Shown here: positions 6,838-15,565 of the stretch, in pieces | Layout of the letters: each line of letters starts with the position of its first letter | Position numbering within the stretch: position 1 is the first letter of the stretch | Assembly (NCBI GenBank): GCA_000257205.1 | Contig: AEZC01000013.1 | Location: 1-47,374, forward strand | Length of the DNA stretch: 47,374 nt | Direction: 5' to 3' | Source: Vibrio ordalii ATCC 33509 | GTDB lineage: Bacteria > Pseudomonadota > Gammaproteobacteria > Enterobacterales > Vibrionaceae | Program-made: the position numbers and the translations under genes | Notes under the pieces: generated by a model | The model's input: the letters and a program-made list of their open reading frames with translations, nothing else | What the model was told of the DNA's origin: nothing | Databases searched by the model: none

Positions 6838-8055
6838 ATGAAAAGAGAACAAACCATAGCGAATCTCTACCAGCTCGCCGAGCAAACTCAACAGGTGCAA
6901 GCTGACCGAATTGAAATTGTTTTAGAAGAACGTAGTGATGACCATTTCCCAGCGATGTCAAAAGCGTTAATGGAAACTCGTTCAGGCTTAACACGCCGTA
7001 AGCTAGATGATGCCATTTCCAAAATGGAACAAGCTGGCCATCAATTTACTAAAAACAATGCAAATCACTATTCAATTTCTTTAGCGGAAGCCCATATGCT
7101 CATGGATGCCGCTGGTGTGCCTAAATTCAACCAAAGGAAAAAGCATGGTGATCATAAGCCTTGGGTCATCAATGTTCAGAACCAAAAGGGGGGGACAGGT
7201 AAATCAATGACGGCTGTCCATCTAGCTGCGTGCCTAGCCCTTAATTTGGATCAGCGTTACCGTATCTGCTTGATTGACTTAGATCCGCAAGGTTCATTAC
7301 GGCTATTTCTCAACCCGCAAATCAGTTTATCAGAGCACAGTAATATCTATTCTGCCGTTGATATTATGTTAGACAACGTGCCTGAAGACACTGAAGTGGA
7401 CAAGGCGTTCTTACATAAGAACGTGATGTTGCCAACCCAATATCCCAATTTAAAAACCATCTCTGCATTTCCTGAAGATGCAATGTTTAACGCAGAAGCG
7501 TGGCAGTATCTTTCGCAAAACCAATCGCTTGATATTGTTCGACTGCTGAAAGAGAAACTTATAGATAAGATTGGCAATGATTTTGACATCATTATGATTG
7601 ATACTGGCCCACACGTTGACCCATTGGTATGGAATGCGATGTATGCTTCCAATGGATTACTGATCCCGTGCGCGGCTAAGCGATTAGATTGGGCGTCAAC
7701 CGTCAATTTCTTTCAACACCTTCCTACGGTTTATGAAATGTTTCCAGAAGATTGGAAAGGGTTAGAATTTGTACGTTTGATGCCGACTATGTTTGAAGAT
7801 GATAATAAAAAGCAAGTCTCGGTATTAACGGAAATGAATTACCTTTTGGGTGATCAAGTCATGATGGCGACGATTCCGCGTAGCCGAGCATTTGAAACCT
7901 GTGCTGACACCTACAGCACCGTTTTTGATCTCACCACCAGCGATTTTGAAGGTGGTAAAAAGACGCTAGCGACTGCGCAAGACGCTGTACAAAAAAGTGC
8001 ACTGGAGCTTGAGCGAGTGCTTCACAGTCATTGGTCATCACTAAATCAGGGGTAA
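6838..8055 (+). CDS. parA2: ParA2, chromosome-2 partition ATPase
   Basis: A 405-aa ParA of the long (P1-like, type Ia) class. Residues 1 to about 100 form the N-terminal DNA-binding region that short ParAs lack (SGLTRRKLDDAISKMEQAGHQFT looks like the helix-turn-helix). The deviant Walker A KGGTGKS starts at residue 117. Walker A' (LIDLDPQGSLRL) and Walker B (DIIMIDTGP) follow. ParA2 moves the chromosome-2 origin by forming ATP-dependent assemblies on DNA and interacting with ParB2 bound at parS2. I chose the ATG at 6838 over a TTG two codons upstream: GGAA lies seven bases before it, and MKREQTI is, from memory, the start of the V. cholerae protein. parB2 follows after seven bases, so the two form an operon. 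Confidence 0.96.
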   Translation: MKREQTIANLYQLAEQTQQVQADRIEIVLEERSDDHFPAMSKALMETRSGLTRRKLDDAISKMEQAGHQFTKNNANHYSISLAEAHMLMDAAGVPKFNQRKKHGDHKPWVINVQNQKGGTGKSMTAVHLAACLALNLDQRYRICLIDLDPQGSLRLFLNPQISLSEHSNIYSAVDIMLDNVPEDTEVDKAFLHKNVMLPTQYPNLKTISAFPEDAMFNAEAWQYLSQNQSLDIVRLLKEKLIDKIGNDFDIIMIDTGPHVDPLVWNAMYASNGLLIPCAAKRLDWASTVNFFQHLPTVYEMFPEDWKGLEFVRLMPTMFEDDNKKQVSVLTEMNYLLGDQVMMATIPRSRAFETCADTYSTVFDLTTSDFEGGKKTLATAQDAVQKSALELERVLHSHWSSLNQG

Positions 8056-8062
8056 GTAAAAC

Positions 8063-9034
8063 ATGGCAATTAAAACGTCTGAGCTAAATGCGAAACTGTT
8101 TGGTAAAGCGAATAAGCGACGTGCAACCACCCCGCAAGAAGCCCAAACGGCAGCGAAAGAACAAGCGCAAATCATCGAATTGGCGGTTGCGGGAGAAGAA
8201 TTAGTCATTTTCGAACTGGTCAGGATTCCCGCAGATCAAGTAGCGGAAAAGACGATTGTTTTTACGCAGAATGCGCGTGAACAAGCTTTTCTGAATGAGC
8301 ATGCTCTATCTGATGTATTGAGTACATTACGCGAGCGTGGTCAGCAATATCCTGCGGTTGGTCGTAAAACCGCTGGGGGTAAAATTGAAGTCCTTGATGG
8401 CAGCCGTCGTCGAATGTCTTGCATCTTGGCGGGTAAAGAGTTTTTGGTTTATGTTGCTGAAGACATAAACTCAGAACATGCGAAGTTTCTTTCGGATGTG
8501 GCAAATGCGCACAAGCCGCTTTCTCTGTATGAGAAGGGTAAAGAGATGCAAGCGAAGCTGGATAACGGTGAAGCGGAAGACCAAAAAGCTTTAGCCAAGA
8601 TATTTCAATGCAGTGAGTCCCTAGTAAGTGGTGCTCTAAAAGCGGCGGCTTTGCCGCTTGAGCTGTTGCAAGCTTATCCAAATGTGGTTGAATTAGGTCG
8701 TCCAACCATAGTTAAATTGCATAAACAATTTAATGAACTCGATGCAAAGCAACAAGCAAATTTGCTGGAAAAGTGTCAATCTGAAGATGGATTTGTTTGG
8801 CAGCGTAGTAGCGTACAAGGTGTTGCCCGATTGACCAAAGAAGTTTCGGAGACAATTGAGTGTTGGATACAAGAGTTGTTGCCACCTAAACGCACCGAGC
8901 ATGTAAAAATTGATCTGATCAAAGGCCGCGCAAATTACAGTCGTAAAGGCAGTAATTTAGCGCTGAATTTGAAAAAGGTGGATGATGCTACGATGCAAGA
9001 AATATTAGATTTTATTCAATCTAAGCTTGATTAA
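8063..9034 (+). CDS. parB2: ParB2, centromere-binding protein of chromosome 2
   Basis: A 323-aa ParB. The N-terminal nuclease-like domain carries the ParB box as GSRRRMSC (near residues 113-120; usually GERR), preceded by the motif region RERGQQYPAVGRK. In other ParBs this domain binds CTP. A central helix-turn-helix follows (QKALAKIFQCSESLVSGALK, near 174-193), then a C-terminal dimerisation region. It is expected to bind the five parS2 sites in this window and stimulate ParA2. The start is ATG, seven bases after the parA2 stop, with AGGGGT in the parA2 tail as ribosome-binding site. The gene ends before a strong bidirectional terminator. Confidence 0.95.
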   Translation: MAIKTSELNAKLFGKANKRRATTPQEAQTAAKEQAQIIELAVAGEELVIFELVRIPADQVAEKTIVFTQNAREQAFLNEHALSDVLSTLRERGQQYPAVGRKTAGGKIEVLDGSRRRMSCILAGKEFLVYVAEDINSEHAKFLSDVANAHKPLSLYEKGKEMQAKLDNGEAEDQKALAKIFQCSESLVSGALKAAALPLELLQAYPNVVELGRPTIVKLHKQFNELDAKQQANLLEKCQSEDGFVWQRSSVQGVARLTKEVSETIECWIQELLPPKRTEHVKIDLIKGRANYSRKGSNLALNLKKVDDATMQEILDFIQSKLD

Positions 9035-9054
9035 GCATCCATCATGTAAAGAAT

Positions 9055-9078
9055 AAAAACCCGCCACGGCGGGTTTTT
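9055..9078. terminator. Bidirectional terminator between parB2 and the potD-like gene
   Basis: AAAAACCCGC and GCGGGTTTTT pair around a CACG loop, with A and T runs on either side, so it works in both directions. It lies in the 70-bp gap between converging genes. Confidence 0.92.
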
Positions 9079-9104
9079 ATTCACTAAGTCTATTCAGTTC
9101 GAAT

Positions 9105-10139
9105 CTATTGATTTCTTAAACGCTGCCAGTATTTTTCGTAGATAGCGAGTGCTTCAGGCCCAACATCATTAATGAATTCCCCTTTAGCCATATCTTCATC
9201 GGCTGGAAAAATCGTTGGATTGTTGCGAAGCTCTGCTGGAAGCAACGCTCGTCCACTTTTTGTTGCCGATGCATAGCCTAAGCTATTCACAATCTCAGCT
9301 TGGTTTTCTGCTTGATACATGAAGTTGACGAATTTATGCGCTAACGCTTTGTTGTTGCTGCCTGAGGGAATAGTAAAGTTGTCCATCCATAAGACAGCGC
9401 CTTCTTCCGGCATTGCAAATTTTAGCTCTGGCATCTCAACTTGGCCTTGGTAGGCATTCCCGTTCCATTGCATCCCTAACGCCGCTTCACCTGATACATA
9501 AGGCACATGTGGCGCATCAGAGTTATACAGCAGTACATTATCTTTTAATGCGACCAATGTTTGGTAGGCTTTTTCAATTTCCTTTTCATTTTTTGTATTG
9601 ATACTGAAGCCATTTAAGATCAGTGCCATACCAAAAACATCGAGAATATCGTCAATCAACATCACTTGATGGCTATATTTCTTATCCCATAAATCAGCCC
9701 AGCGAGAGACACCCTCTGGTACTAACGCTTCGTTGTAGCTGAGGCCAGTGATCCCCCAAATATAAGGGAGGGAATAACTATTTTTTGGGTCGTGTGCTTG
9801 GCCGAGTAGTGAAGGCATAGCATCTTTCATGTTCGGGATTTGTGCATGATCCAGCTCGGTTAGTAACCCTTCACGTCCCATTTTTTCAATGAAATACGCT
9901 GAGGCAAAAACCACATCATAACCACCGCCTTTGAGCAACTTGAGCTTGGTATACATTGACTCGTTATTTTCAAAGGTCGAATAGTTAATTGTTACCCCTT
10001 CCTGCAGCTCAAACTGCTTGAGGGATTTTTCTGGTAGATATCCTCCCCATGCATAAACGTTGAGTGTTTTGTTGTCCGCGCTTACGTGTGAAGAGGCTAG
10101 AACTGCTGTCAAAACCAATCCTTTGATGAAAGTTTTCAT
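9105..10139 (-). CDS. PotD-like polyamine-binding periplasmic protein
   Basis: A 344-aa extracytoplasmic solute-binding protein of the spermidine/putrescine (PotD/PotF) family. I set the start at the ATG whose product begins MKTFIKGLVLTAVLASSHVSA, a clear signal peptide; an in-frame start 11 codons upstream would precede it with a polar stretch. The mature protein opens with TLNVYAWGGYLPEKSLKQFE, typical of the family. It also has YDVVFASAYFIEKM and the ligand-cleft stretch SYSLPYIWGITGLSYN. No permease or ATPase gene is adjacent, so it is an orphan binding protein. It may serve a transporter encoded elsewhere or a signalling role; the actual ligand is not decided by sequence. Confidence 0.88.
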   Translation of the reverse strand: MKTFIKGLVLTAVLASSHVSADNKTLNVYAWGGYLPEKSLKQFELQEGVTINYSTFENNESMYTKLKLLKGGGYDVVFASAYFIEKMGREGLLTELDHAQIPNMKDAMPSLLGQAHDPKNSYSLPYIWGITGLSYNEALVPEGVSRWADLWDKKYSHQVMLIDDILDVFGMALILNGFSINTKNEKEIEKAYQTLVALKDNVLLYNSDAPHVPYVSGEAALGMQWNGNAYQGQVEMPELKFAMPEEGAVLWMDNFTIPSGSNNKALAHKFVNFMYQAENQAEIVNSLGYASATKSGRALLPAELRNNPTIFPADEDMAKGEFINDVGPEALAIYEKYWQRLRNQ

Positions 10140-10310
10140 TGCATTTGAATTCCTTAAATAGCCCAGAACCATACTGGGGTAGGTGAATAATTAGTTAAAA
10201 ATGGTCACGATTAAAGCAAATATAATTTGTCGTAAAGAAAAATATTTTTAACGACGCACAGTGATTATAGCGGCTGTGCTACCATTGCATTTCAGCGAGG
10301 TGGCGTAAAT

Positions 10311-12374
10311 ATGAACATGATAGCGGCTTATTTAGATGATTTGATGGTACAGGCTGAGCGTAGCCTATGGCGTATTGGGCTCTTAATCCGTGGTGAGCCG
10401 CAATGGCAGCAACACATGCTTATGCATTTTCTCGCAAAAAGTGAAGGGCAAGCCATATTTCAGTTAGGCGGAGAACCGTTACCATGCGTTCGTTATGCTC
10501 CCTTCAACAAGGGACAGCAGTTTCTTGGTCAAGAATGCCATTTACTTATTTGTGACAATTACCACGGTTTTGATGCGAACAGTTTCAGTGCTGCGCTGGG
10601 TTCATTGGTCGGTGGTGGGTTGCTGTTGATCATTGAAGCCCCTCAGCGTAACGACTCTTTAGCTGATCGCTGGTTGACGCGAGCGTTCGAGCAGCTCGTT
10701 GTTATAGAGCAGAATCAACCCTGCCCTCCTTTACCCGTTTATCCACGAGTCAGTTCTCAATTCCCAATTTATGAACAGCAATCCGATGCCGTTTCAGCAA
10801 TCCTTCGTGTGGTGGACGGACATCGCAGGCGGCCATTGGTTCTCACTGCCGATCGGGGACGAGGGAAAAGCAGCGCGCTTGGTATTGCTGCGGCTAAATT
10901 GATGGCGTCTCGTTCATTAGATATTGTGGTCACGGCACCCTCAATCCATGCCGTAGCGCCGATATTTGAACATGCGGCTAGAGGCTTAACAGGCGCTTAC
11001 GTCACCAGGCTATCCCTTACTTGGCAAAACTCGTCATTGACGTTTGTGGCACCAGATGAGCTGATTTCGCATCGGCCACAGTGTGATCTTCTATTGGTAG
11101 ATGAAGCGGCCGCGCTGCCTTTATCTATGTTAAAAAACTGGGTTGAGCACTATCATCGCGCGGTCTTCTCTACCACCATTCATGGCTACGAAGGATGTGG
11201 GAGAGGGTTCACGCTTAAGTTTCAAACTTGGTTAGCACACCATCGAGCTGGGACTCGAACTCTCCATTTAGATCAGCCGATCCGTTGGCGTCAGGGTGAT
11301 CCGTTAGAAGCGTGGCATTACGATACTTTCCTCCTTCGCTATGATTTAGCTACATTGCCGACGATGACATCAGAACAGTTAGCGACACTTAAAATTGAGC
11401 ATCTGGATAAGGCTCAACTCATTGCCAACCCGACACGCTTAGCCGCTATTTTTTCGTTATTAGTGAATGCTCATTACCAGACATCACCGAACGATCTATT
11501 TCATTTTTTAGCGGACGATAAAGTTCAGCTAGTTGCTGCAATGGTAGGCGAGGTTTGTGTCGGTTGTTTGCTGACAGTACGTGAAGGTGGGCTTTGCAAC
11601 GCTTTAGTGGAAGATATCCAACGAGGAAAACGACGCCCTAAAGGCCATCTTGTTCCAGTCTGCTTAGCTAATCAGGTTGGTATTACGCAGGCTGCGCAGA
11701 GTGTTTGTCAGCGCATCATGCGTATTGCTGTTCATCCCGAATTACAAAATCAAGGGTTAGGCAGCCGCTTGATTGAAGCGTGCATGTTGGAAAATGATGC
11801 CGACTATTTAGCGACGAGTTTTGGCGCAACGAGCGATTTAATGGCTTTTTGGGCTAAGAACCAATTTGTTCCGATAAAACTAGGGAGTCACCGAGATAGT
11901 GCGAGTGGTTTTTTTTCCTTAATCATGGTCCAAGCAAAAAAATTGGATTGGTTAACTCGGGCAGAGCAGATCTTCGAACAACATTTCATTTTCTCTTTAT
12001 CTGATCCTTTGCAAAGTCTAGAGCCGGATTTAGTGCGGAGCATCCTGTTATTAGTTCGAAATCGTGTCATATGCTCAGATTTAAATGAAGTTGATTTCCT
12101 ACCTTATTCATTGCTGCGTTGTTACGCGCAAGGTGGTGCGGATTATGAAAGTGTGAGTGTATGGATTCATCGGCTAATTACTTCATTGGATAAAGCTGCT
12201 CTATCACTGGTATCTGATGTACTTATTGTCAAAGTATTGCAAAGGAAAAGCTGGCAAGAGTGTGCCAGTCAATTAAATCTCACTGGACGGAAAATGATTG
12301 AGGCTACCCTCCGTCATGACCTCAACCGACTGTTAGGTGATTTACAGTGTAAAGTGGACCATTCAACGCAATGA
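10311..12374 (+). CDS. tmcA: TmcA, tRNA(Met) cytidine acetyltransferase
   Basis: A 687-aa enzyme that makes N4-acetylcytidine at the wobble position of elongator tRNA-Met, using acetyl-CoA and ATP or GTP. The N-terminal DUF1726-like domain is followed by an RNA-helicase-type ATPase domain. Walker A is DRGRGKS (residues 181-187) and Walker B is LLLVDEAAALP (near 264). The GNAT acetyl-CoA loop is RIAVHPELQNQGLGSRLIE (near 474-492), and a C-terminal tRNA-binding domain ends the protein. Length is close to E. coli TmcA. The first of two ATGs is chosen: GAGG lies ten bases before it, against 16 for the second. The last codons contain a parS2 site (12341-12353), a coding-sequence constraint unrelated to the enzyme. 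Confidence 0.95.
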   Translation: MNMIAAYLDDLMVQAERSLWRIGLLIRGEPQWQQHMLMHFLAKSEGQAIFQLGGEPLPCVRYAPFNKGQQFLGQECHLLICDNYHGFDANSFSAALGSLVGGGLLLIIEAPQRNDSLADRWLTRAFEQLVVIEQNQPCPPLPVYPRVSSQFPIYEQQSDAVSAILRVVDGHRRRPLVLTADRGRGKSSALGIAAAKLMASRSLDIVVTAPSIHAVAPIFEHAARGLTGAYVTRLSLTWQNSSLTFVAPDELISHRPQCDLLLVDEAAALPLSMLKNWVEHYHRAVFSTTIHGYEGCGRGFTLKFQTWLAHHRAGTRTLHLDQPIRWRQGDPLEAWHYDTFLLRYDLATLPTMTSEQLATLKIEHLDKAQLIANPTRLAAIFSLLVNAHYQTSPNDLFHFLADDKVQLVAAMVGEVCVGCLLTVREGGLCNALVEDIQRGKRRPKGHLVPVCLANQVGITQAAQSVCQRIMRIAVHPELQNQGLGSRLIEACMLENDADYLATSFGATSDLMAFWAKNQFVPIKLGSHRDSASGFFSLIMVQAKKLDWLTRAEQIFEQHFIFSLSDPLQSLEPDLVRSILLLVRNRVICSDLNEVDFLPYSLLRCYAQGGADYESVSVWIHRLITSLDKAALSLVSDVLIVKVLQRKSWQECASQLNLTGRKMIEATLRHDLNRLLGDLQCKVDHSTQ
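12341..12353. other. parS2 centromere site 3, inside the end of tmcA
   Basis: TTTACAGTGTAAA, an exact match to the parS2 consensus, overlaps the last codons of tmcA (reading DLQCKVD). It is 45 bp from the next parS2 site, start to start. Confidence 0.85.
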
Positions 12375-12385
12375 ACCACACTCAA

Positions 12386-12398
12386 TTTACACTGTAAA
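12386..12398. other. parS2 centromere site 4
   Basis: TTTACACTGTAAA, an exact consensus match, 12 bp past the tmcA stop codon. Together with site 3 it forms the only close pair of parS2 sites in the window. Confidence 0.85.
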
Positions 12399-12453
12399 GC
12401 GCGAACAATGTAAGAGAAGACGCTTTCTCTCGATGTACTGTGCTTGTCATATG

Positions 12454-12497
12454 ACAAAAAAAGTCCTACTACTTACGTCTTAAGAGTAGGTTTTTTT
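12454..12497. terminator. Terminator of tmcA (bidirectional type)
   Basis: CCTACT (12465-12470) pairs with AGTAGG (12485-12490), and CTTA (12472-12475) pairs with TAAG (12481-12484), leaving one bulged A and a 5-nt loop. Seven T residues follow (12491-12497), and an A-run precedes the stem. It lies about 90 nt past the tmcA stop and well before the next gene. Confidence 0.85.
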
Positions 12498-12681
12498 GTT
12501 CTAGTCACAGAATAAAAAATCCAAACTATATTAATAAGTTAACCGTACGGTCACTGTTGTTGTAAGGTTTTTATTTTTGTTCCTACCGTGTTCAATCATT
12601 TGCTTAATGAGTATTCCCTCCTACACTCAAGGTCAGGTGTTCTCCTAAAAATAGAATATAAATAGTACTTAAGGATGAGAT

Positions 12682-12945
12682 ATGAATTTTTTGTTGGTGG
12701 AGTCTTTGGAAATTTCAACGGTATTAGATTCCAAAGCAAACTATCTTCAATGGCTAAGCCTGGCTCCTCCTTTAACGATAGATGCATCTCAAGTCAATAG
12801 CGTGGATGCTGCAGGTATGCAACTGCTCGCCTCTTTGTTCATGACAGCAAAGCGAGCTGGAATTGAGATCACTTTAGTTCACGCAACAAACACGCTCAAT
12901 GAAGGTATTGCGCTACTAGGTTTAGAAAGCTTGTTCGCAGAGTAA
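12682..12945 (+). CDS. Small STAS-domain protein at the head of the chemotaxis block
   Basis: An 87-aa single STAS domain (anti-sigma-antagonist fold). The loop that normally carries the phosphorylatable serine (D-S-S/T-G) reads SVDAAGMQLLASL near residues 40-52, so it has Ala-Ala instead of serine. By the known mechanism of SpoIIAA/RsbV proteins it should therefore not be controlled by serine phosphorylation. AGGATGAG lies just before the ATG, a good ribosome-binding site. It is followed 23 bases later by cheY and appears to be the first gene of the co-directional block. Small STAS proteins are recurrent members of non-E. coli-type chemotaxis clusters; their role there is not established. 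Confidence 0.85.
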   Translation: MNFLLVESLEISTVLDSKANYLQWLSLAPPLTIDASQVNSVDAAGMQLLASLFMTAKRAGIEITLVHATNTLNEGIALLGLESLFAE

Positions 12946-12968
12946 TGAGATTTTGCAAGGAAGGGGCT

Positions 12969-13328
12969 ATGACAAAGATCCTCGCGGTTGATGATTCGGT
13001 TTCAATTCGTCAAATGCTAAGCCATACATTGAAAGATGCAGGTTATGAAGTTGAAACCGCTATTGATGGAAGTGATGCATTACGTAAGGCACAACAAACC
13101 AAATTTGATGTTGTTATTTCGGACGTCAACATGCCCGTGATGGGTGGGTTTGAGTTAGTTAAAGCGATACGTGGTAACGCTCAATATAAGTTTATTCCTA
13201 TTTTGATGCTCACCACCGAAACGAGTATGGAAAAGAAACAAGAGGGAAAACTCGCAGGGGCAACCGGGTGGTTAGTTAAACCATTCAACCCTGAAACGTT
13301 ATTGAAAACACTAAAACGGGTCATATAG
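12969..13328 (+). CDS. cheY: CheY-type single-domain response regulator
   Basis: A 119-aa receiver domain with the full set of conserved residues: acidic pair D8-D9 (VDDS), phosphoacceptor D52 (ISDVNMP), T82/T83 in MLTTE and K104 in LVKPF. It has no output domain, so it acts by protein-protein interaction. The ATG at 12969 is preceded by AAGGAAGGGG, a very strong ribosome-binding site; an in-frame ATG eight codons upstream has none and overlaps the previous gene. It is the presumed phosphorylation partner of the CheA encoded next. Whether it binds the flagellar motor is not known; the homologous V. cholerae cluster III has not been shown to be needed for ordinary swimming chemotaxis. Confidence 0.93.
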   Translation: MTKILAVDDSVSIRQMLSHTLKDAGYEVETAIDGSDALRKAQQTKFDVVISDVNMPVMGGFELVKAIRGNAQYKFIPILMLTTETSMEKKQEGKLAGATGWLVKPFNPETLLKTLKRVI

Positions 13329-13387
13329 AACACCGTATCTTATTAAAAGCTTCATTCGTTAAATGACGTTAACTGGCAGGAAGAGCT

Positions 13388-15544
13388 ATGGCTTTAGACA
13401 TGGAACTGTTGCGCAAGATGTTTTACGAAGAGTGTCGTGAAAATCTTGAAGTGCTTGAAAATGTACTGCTCAATCTTGACCCCAATCAGGTTGAGAAGGA
13501 GACTATCAATACCATTTTTCGAGCTGCTCACTCTATCAAAGGTGGCGCTGCGACCTTTAGTCTACTGGATATCAGTGAATTTACTCATTCTGTTGAGGCG
13601 TATCTTGACCTAGTCCGTAACGAGAAATTAGCTCTCACCGCTCAAAGTGTGGATGTTCTACTTAAAAGCGGTGATTGCATTCGCAATATGCTCGCGGGGC
13701 ATGAGAGCCATGGTGAGGTTGATAGTGAGCTTCAGCAGAGAGTCAGCCAGTCACTGCATGCTTTACTTGCCGACAATTCGACAGTTGATCATGAGTTAGC
13801 AGACCATCACCCGCTTGACGCCGAAGATGAACAGACGCCATCGCTCTTAAAGGCTTCTGCCAACGAGAACCACTTAGGTTGGAAAGTCGTTTTTACTCCG
13901 CATAGAGAACTTTATTTCAGTGGTAATGATCCACTTCGGTTGCTTCGAGAGCTTTATGAACTGGATGATCAGTGCAGGGCGGAAGCTCAGCTTGAGCACC
14001 TTCCCGAATTGGCGGAAATAGAGGCTGAGCTTTGTTATTTAAGCTGGACGATTTTTCTCAGTGGCCAAGTGCAAGAGAGTGATATTCGCGAAATCTTTGA
14101 ATGGGTTGAAGATGAATGTGACTTAATTGTTGAACCTTTAGTACAAGAATCGACGACCCAAGATATGATCAGCGAGAGCGAGGAATCTTTGGCCGAGGCG
14201 CAACCTACGTTTCATGAGAACGCGCTTTCCCCTACCGAATCAGCAGAGCAAGTTGATCTCATAAAACCCATCGATCTCATAAAATCAATAGAGTCTACGC
14301 CCGCTGTTGCGCCTAAAGTGGCGAAAGCAGAATCCAGCGTAAGCTCTATTCGCGTTGATATTGAGAAAGTCGACAGCCTGATTAATTTGGTTGGGGAACT
14401 TGTTATCACTCAATCAATGCTGACCGAAATCGGCAACGATTTCACCATGGATAAATTAGAAAAGTTGCAAGCAGGCCTAGTTCAGCTTTTGCAAAACAGT
14501 AAAGATTTACAAGAAAATGTGCTCAATATTCGTATGTTGCCGATGAGCTTTGCTTTTAGCCGCTTTCCTCGCTTGGTACGAGACTTGTGTGGCCGACTTG
14601 AAAAAAAGGTGGAGCTGAGCATCATTGGTGAGCATACCGAGCTCGATAAAACCGTCCTTGAACGTATTGTTGATCCATTGGTTCATTTGGTCAGAAATGG
14701 TATTGACCACGGAATTGAGCAGCCACACATTCGCCTTGAACAAGGCAAACCCGAAACGGGCACCATTGAACTACATGCTTATCATCAAGGTGGCTCGATT
14801 GTTGTTGAAGTGAAAGATGATGGCGCGGGGATCAACTGTGAAAGAATATTTCAAAAGGCGCTAGAAAAAGGTGTATTACCTAAAGATACACGGCGTGAAG
14901 AGATCACCGACAAACAGATCCTTAACCTTATTTTTGCCGCAGGGTTTTCAACGGCAGAACAAGTGTCTGATATTTCAGGTCGTGGCGTCGGCATGGATGT
15001 TGTGAAACGTAATATCGAAGAGTTGGGTGGCCATATTGATATCGAATCCACGTTAGGTAAAGGTAGCCATTTCACCATCTGTCTACCACTCACTTTAGCC
15101 ATTCTCGATGGGCAACTGATCAAAGTAGGAGGAGTGGTTTACATCATCCCACTGCTCACCATTATCGAATCTATCCAAATCAACTTAGCTAATGTGAAGT
15201 ATGCCGCCGGTGGGGTTGAGCTGTACCGGCTTCGTGACGAAAACATTCCTATCTTACGTCTGCAAGATGAACTAGAAATGGGATCAAGTGGAGCTTTGCC
15301 CGATAGAATACTCTGCTTTGTTGAAGCCGCTGGGTGCCGCGTTGGCTTATTGATTGATGAGCTACTAGACCAACAGCAAGTGGTTATAAAGAGCTTGGAG
15401 TCAAATTACTGCAAAGTGGCAGGCATATCAGGAGCTACGATTTTGGGAGATGGTTCCGTTTCGCTCATTTTAGATATTCAAGGGTTAATCGCCACGTACT
15501 CGAATCGACGTTCAAGTTTATCTCCCAAGATTATTGCCGCTTAG
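13388..15544 (+). CDS. cheA: CheA chemotaxis histidine kinase
   Basis: A 718-aa kinase. The N-terminal HPt domain has its phosphorylated histidine at H48 in AAHSIKGGAATF. A middle P2-like region (about residues 155-255, starting GWKVVFTPHRELYF and ending FEWVEDECDLIV) should dock response regulators. An acidic linker leads to the dimerisation helices (IRVDIEKVDSLINLVGELVI, near 319-338). The ATP-binding domain has the N box HLVRNGIDHG (near 432), G1 DDGAGI (near 477) and G2 GRGVGMDVVK. A CheW-like domain closes the protein (from about residue 575). All catalytic motifs are intact. It phosphorylates the CheY and CheB of this block under receptor control, with the CheW proteins as couplers. CAGGAAGAGCT precedes the ATG. 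Confidence 0.95.
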   Translation: MALDMELLRKMFYEECRENLEVLENVLLNLDPNQVEKETINTIFRAAHSIKGGAATFSLLDISEFTHSVEAYLDLVRNEKLALTAQSVDVLLKSGDCIRNMLAGHESHGEVDSELQQRVSQSLHALLADNSTVDHELADHHPLDAEDEQTPSLLKASANENHLGWKVVFTPHRELYFSGNDPLRLLRELYELDDQCRAEAQLEHLPELAEIEAELCYLSWTIFLSGQVQESDIREIFEWVEDECDLIVEPLVQESTTQDMISESEESLAEAQPTFHENALSPTESAEQVDLIKPIDLIKSIESTPAVAPKVAKAESSVSSIRVDIEKVDSLINLVGELVITQSMLTEIGNDFTMDKLEKLQAGLVQLLQNSKDLQENVLNIRMLPMSFAFSRFPRLVRDLCGRLEKKVELSIIGEHTELDKTVLERIVDPLVHLVRNGIDHGIEQPHIRLEQGKPETGTIELHAYHQGGSIVVEVKDDGAGINCERIFQKALEKGVLPKDTRREEITDKQILNLIFAAGFSTAEQVSDISGRGVGMDVVKRNIEELGGHIDIESTLGKGSHFTICLPLTLAILDGQLIKVGGVVYIIPLLTIIESIQINLANVKYAAGGVELYRLRDENIPILRLQDELEMGSSGALPDRILCFVEAAGCRVGLLIDELLDQQQVVIKSLESNYCKVAGISGATILGDGSVSLILDIQGLIATYSNRRSSLSPKIIAA

Positions 15545-15565
15545 CGAAGGTGACAGAGAAGAGCC

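Larger units (their letters stand above)
12375..12681. other. Intergenic region before the chemotaxis block
   Basis: Holds a parS2 site (12386-12398), the tmcA terminator (12454-12497) and the promoter region of the downstream block. A 10-bp palindrome ACCGTACGGT lies at 12542-12551. CTATATT at 12526-12532 resembles a sigma-S type -10, but no convincing -35 pairs with it; the homologous V. cholerae cluster is reported to depend on RpoS. TATAAA near 12656 is closer to the first gene. The promoter cannot be fixed by eye. Confidence 0.5.

Noticed and set aside
8262..8705. 147-codon leftward frame opposite parB2
   Set aside because: Antisense shadow of a well-supported gene; its His/Leu/Ala-rich content is dictated by the parB2 codons.
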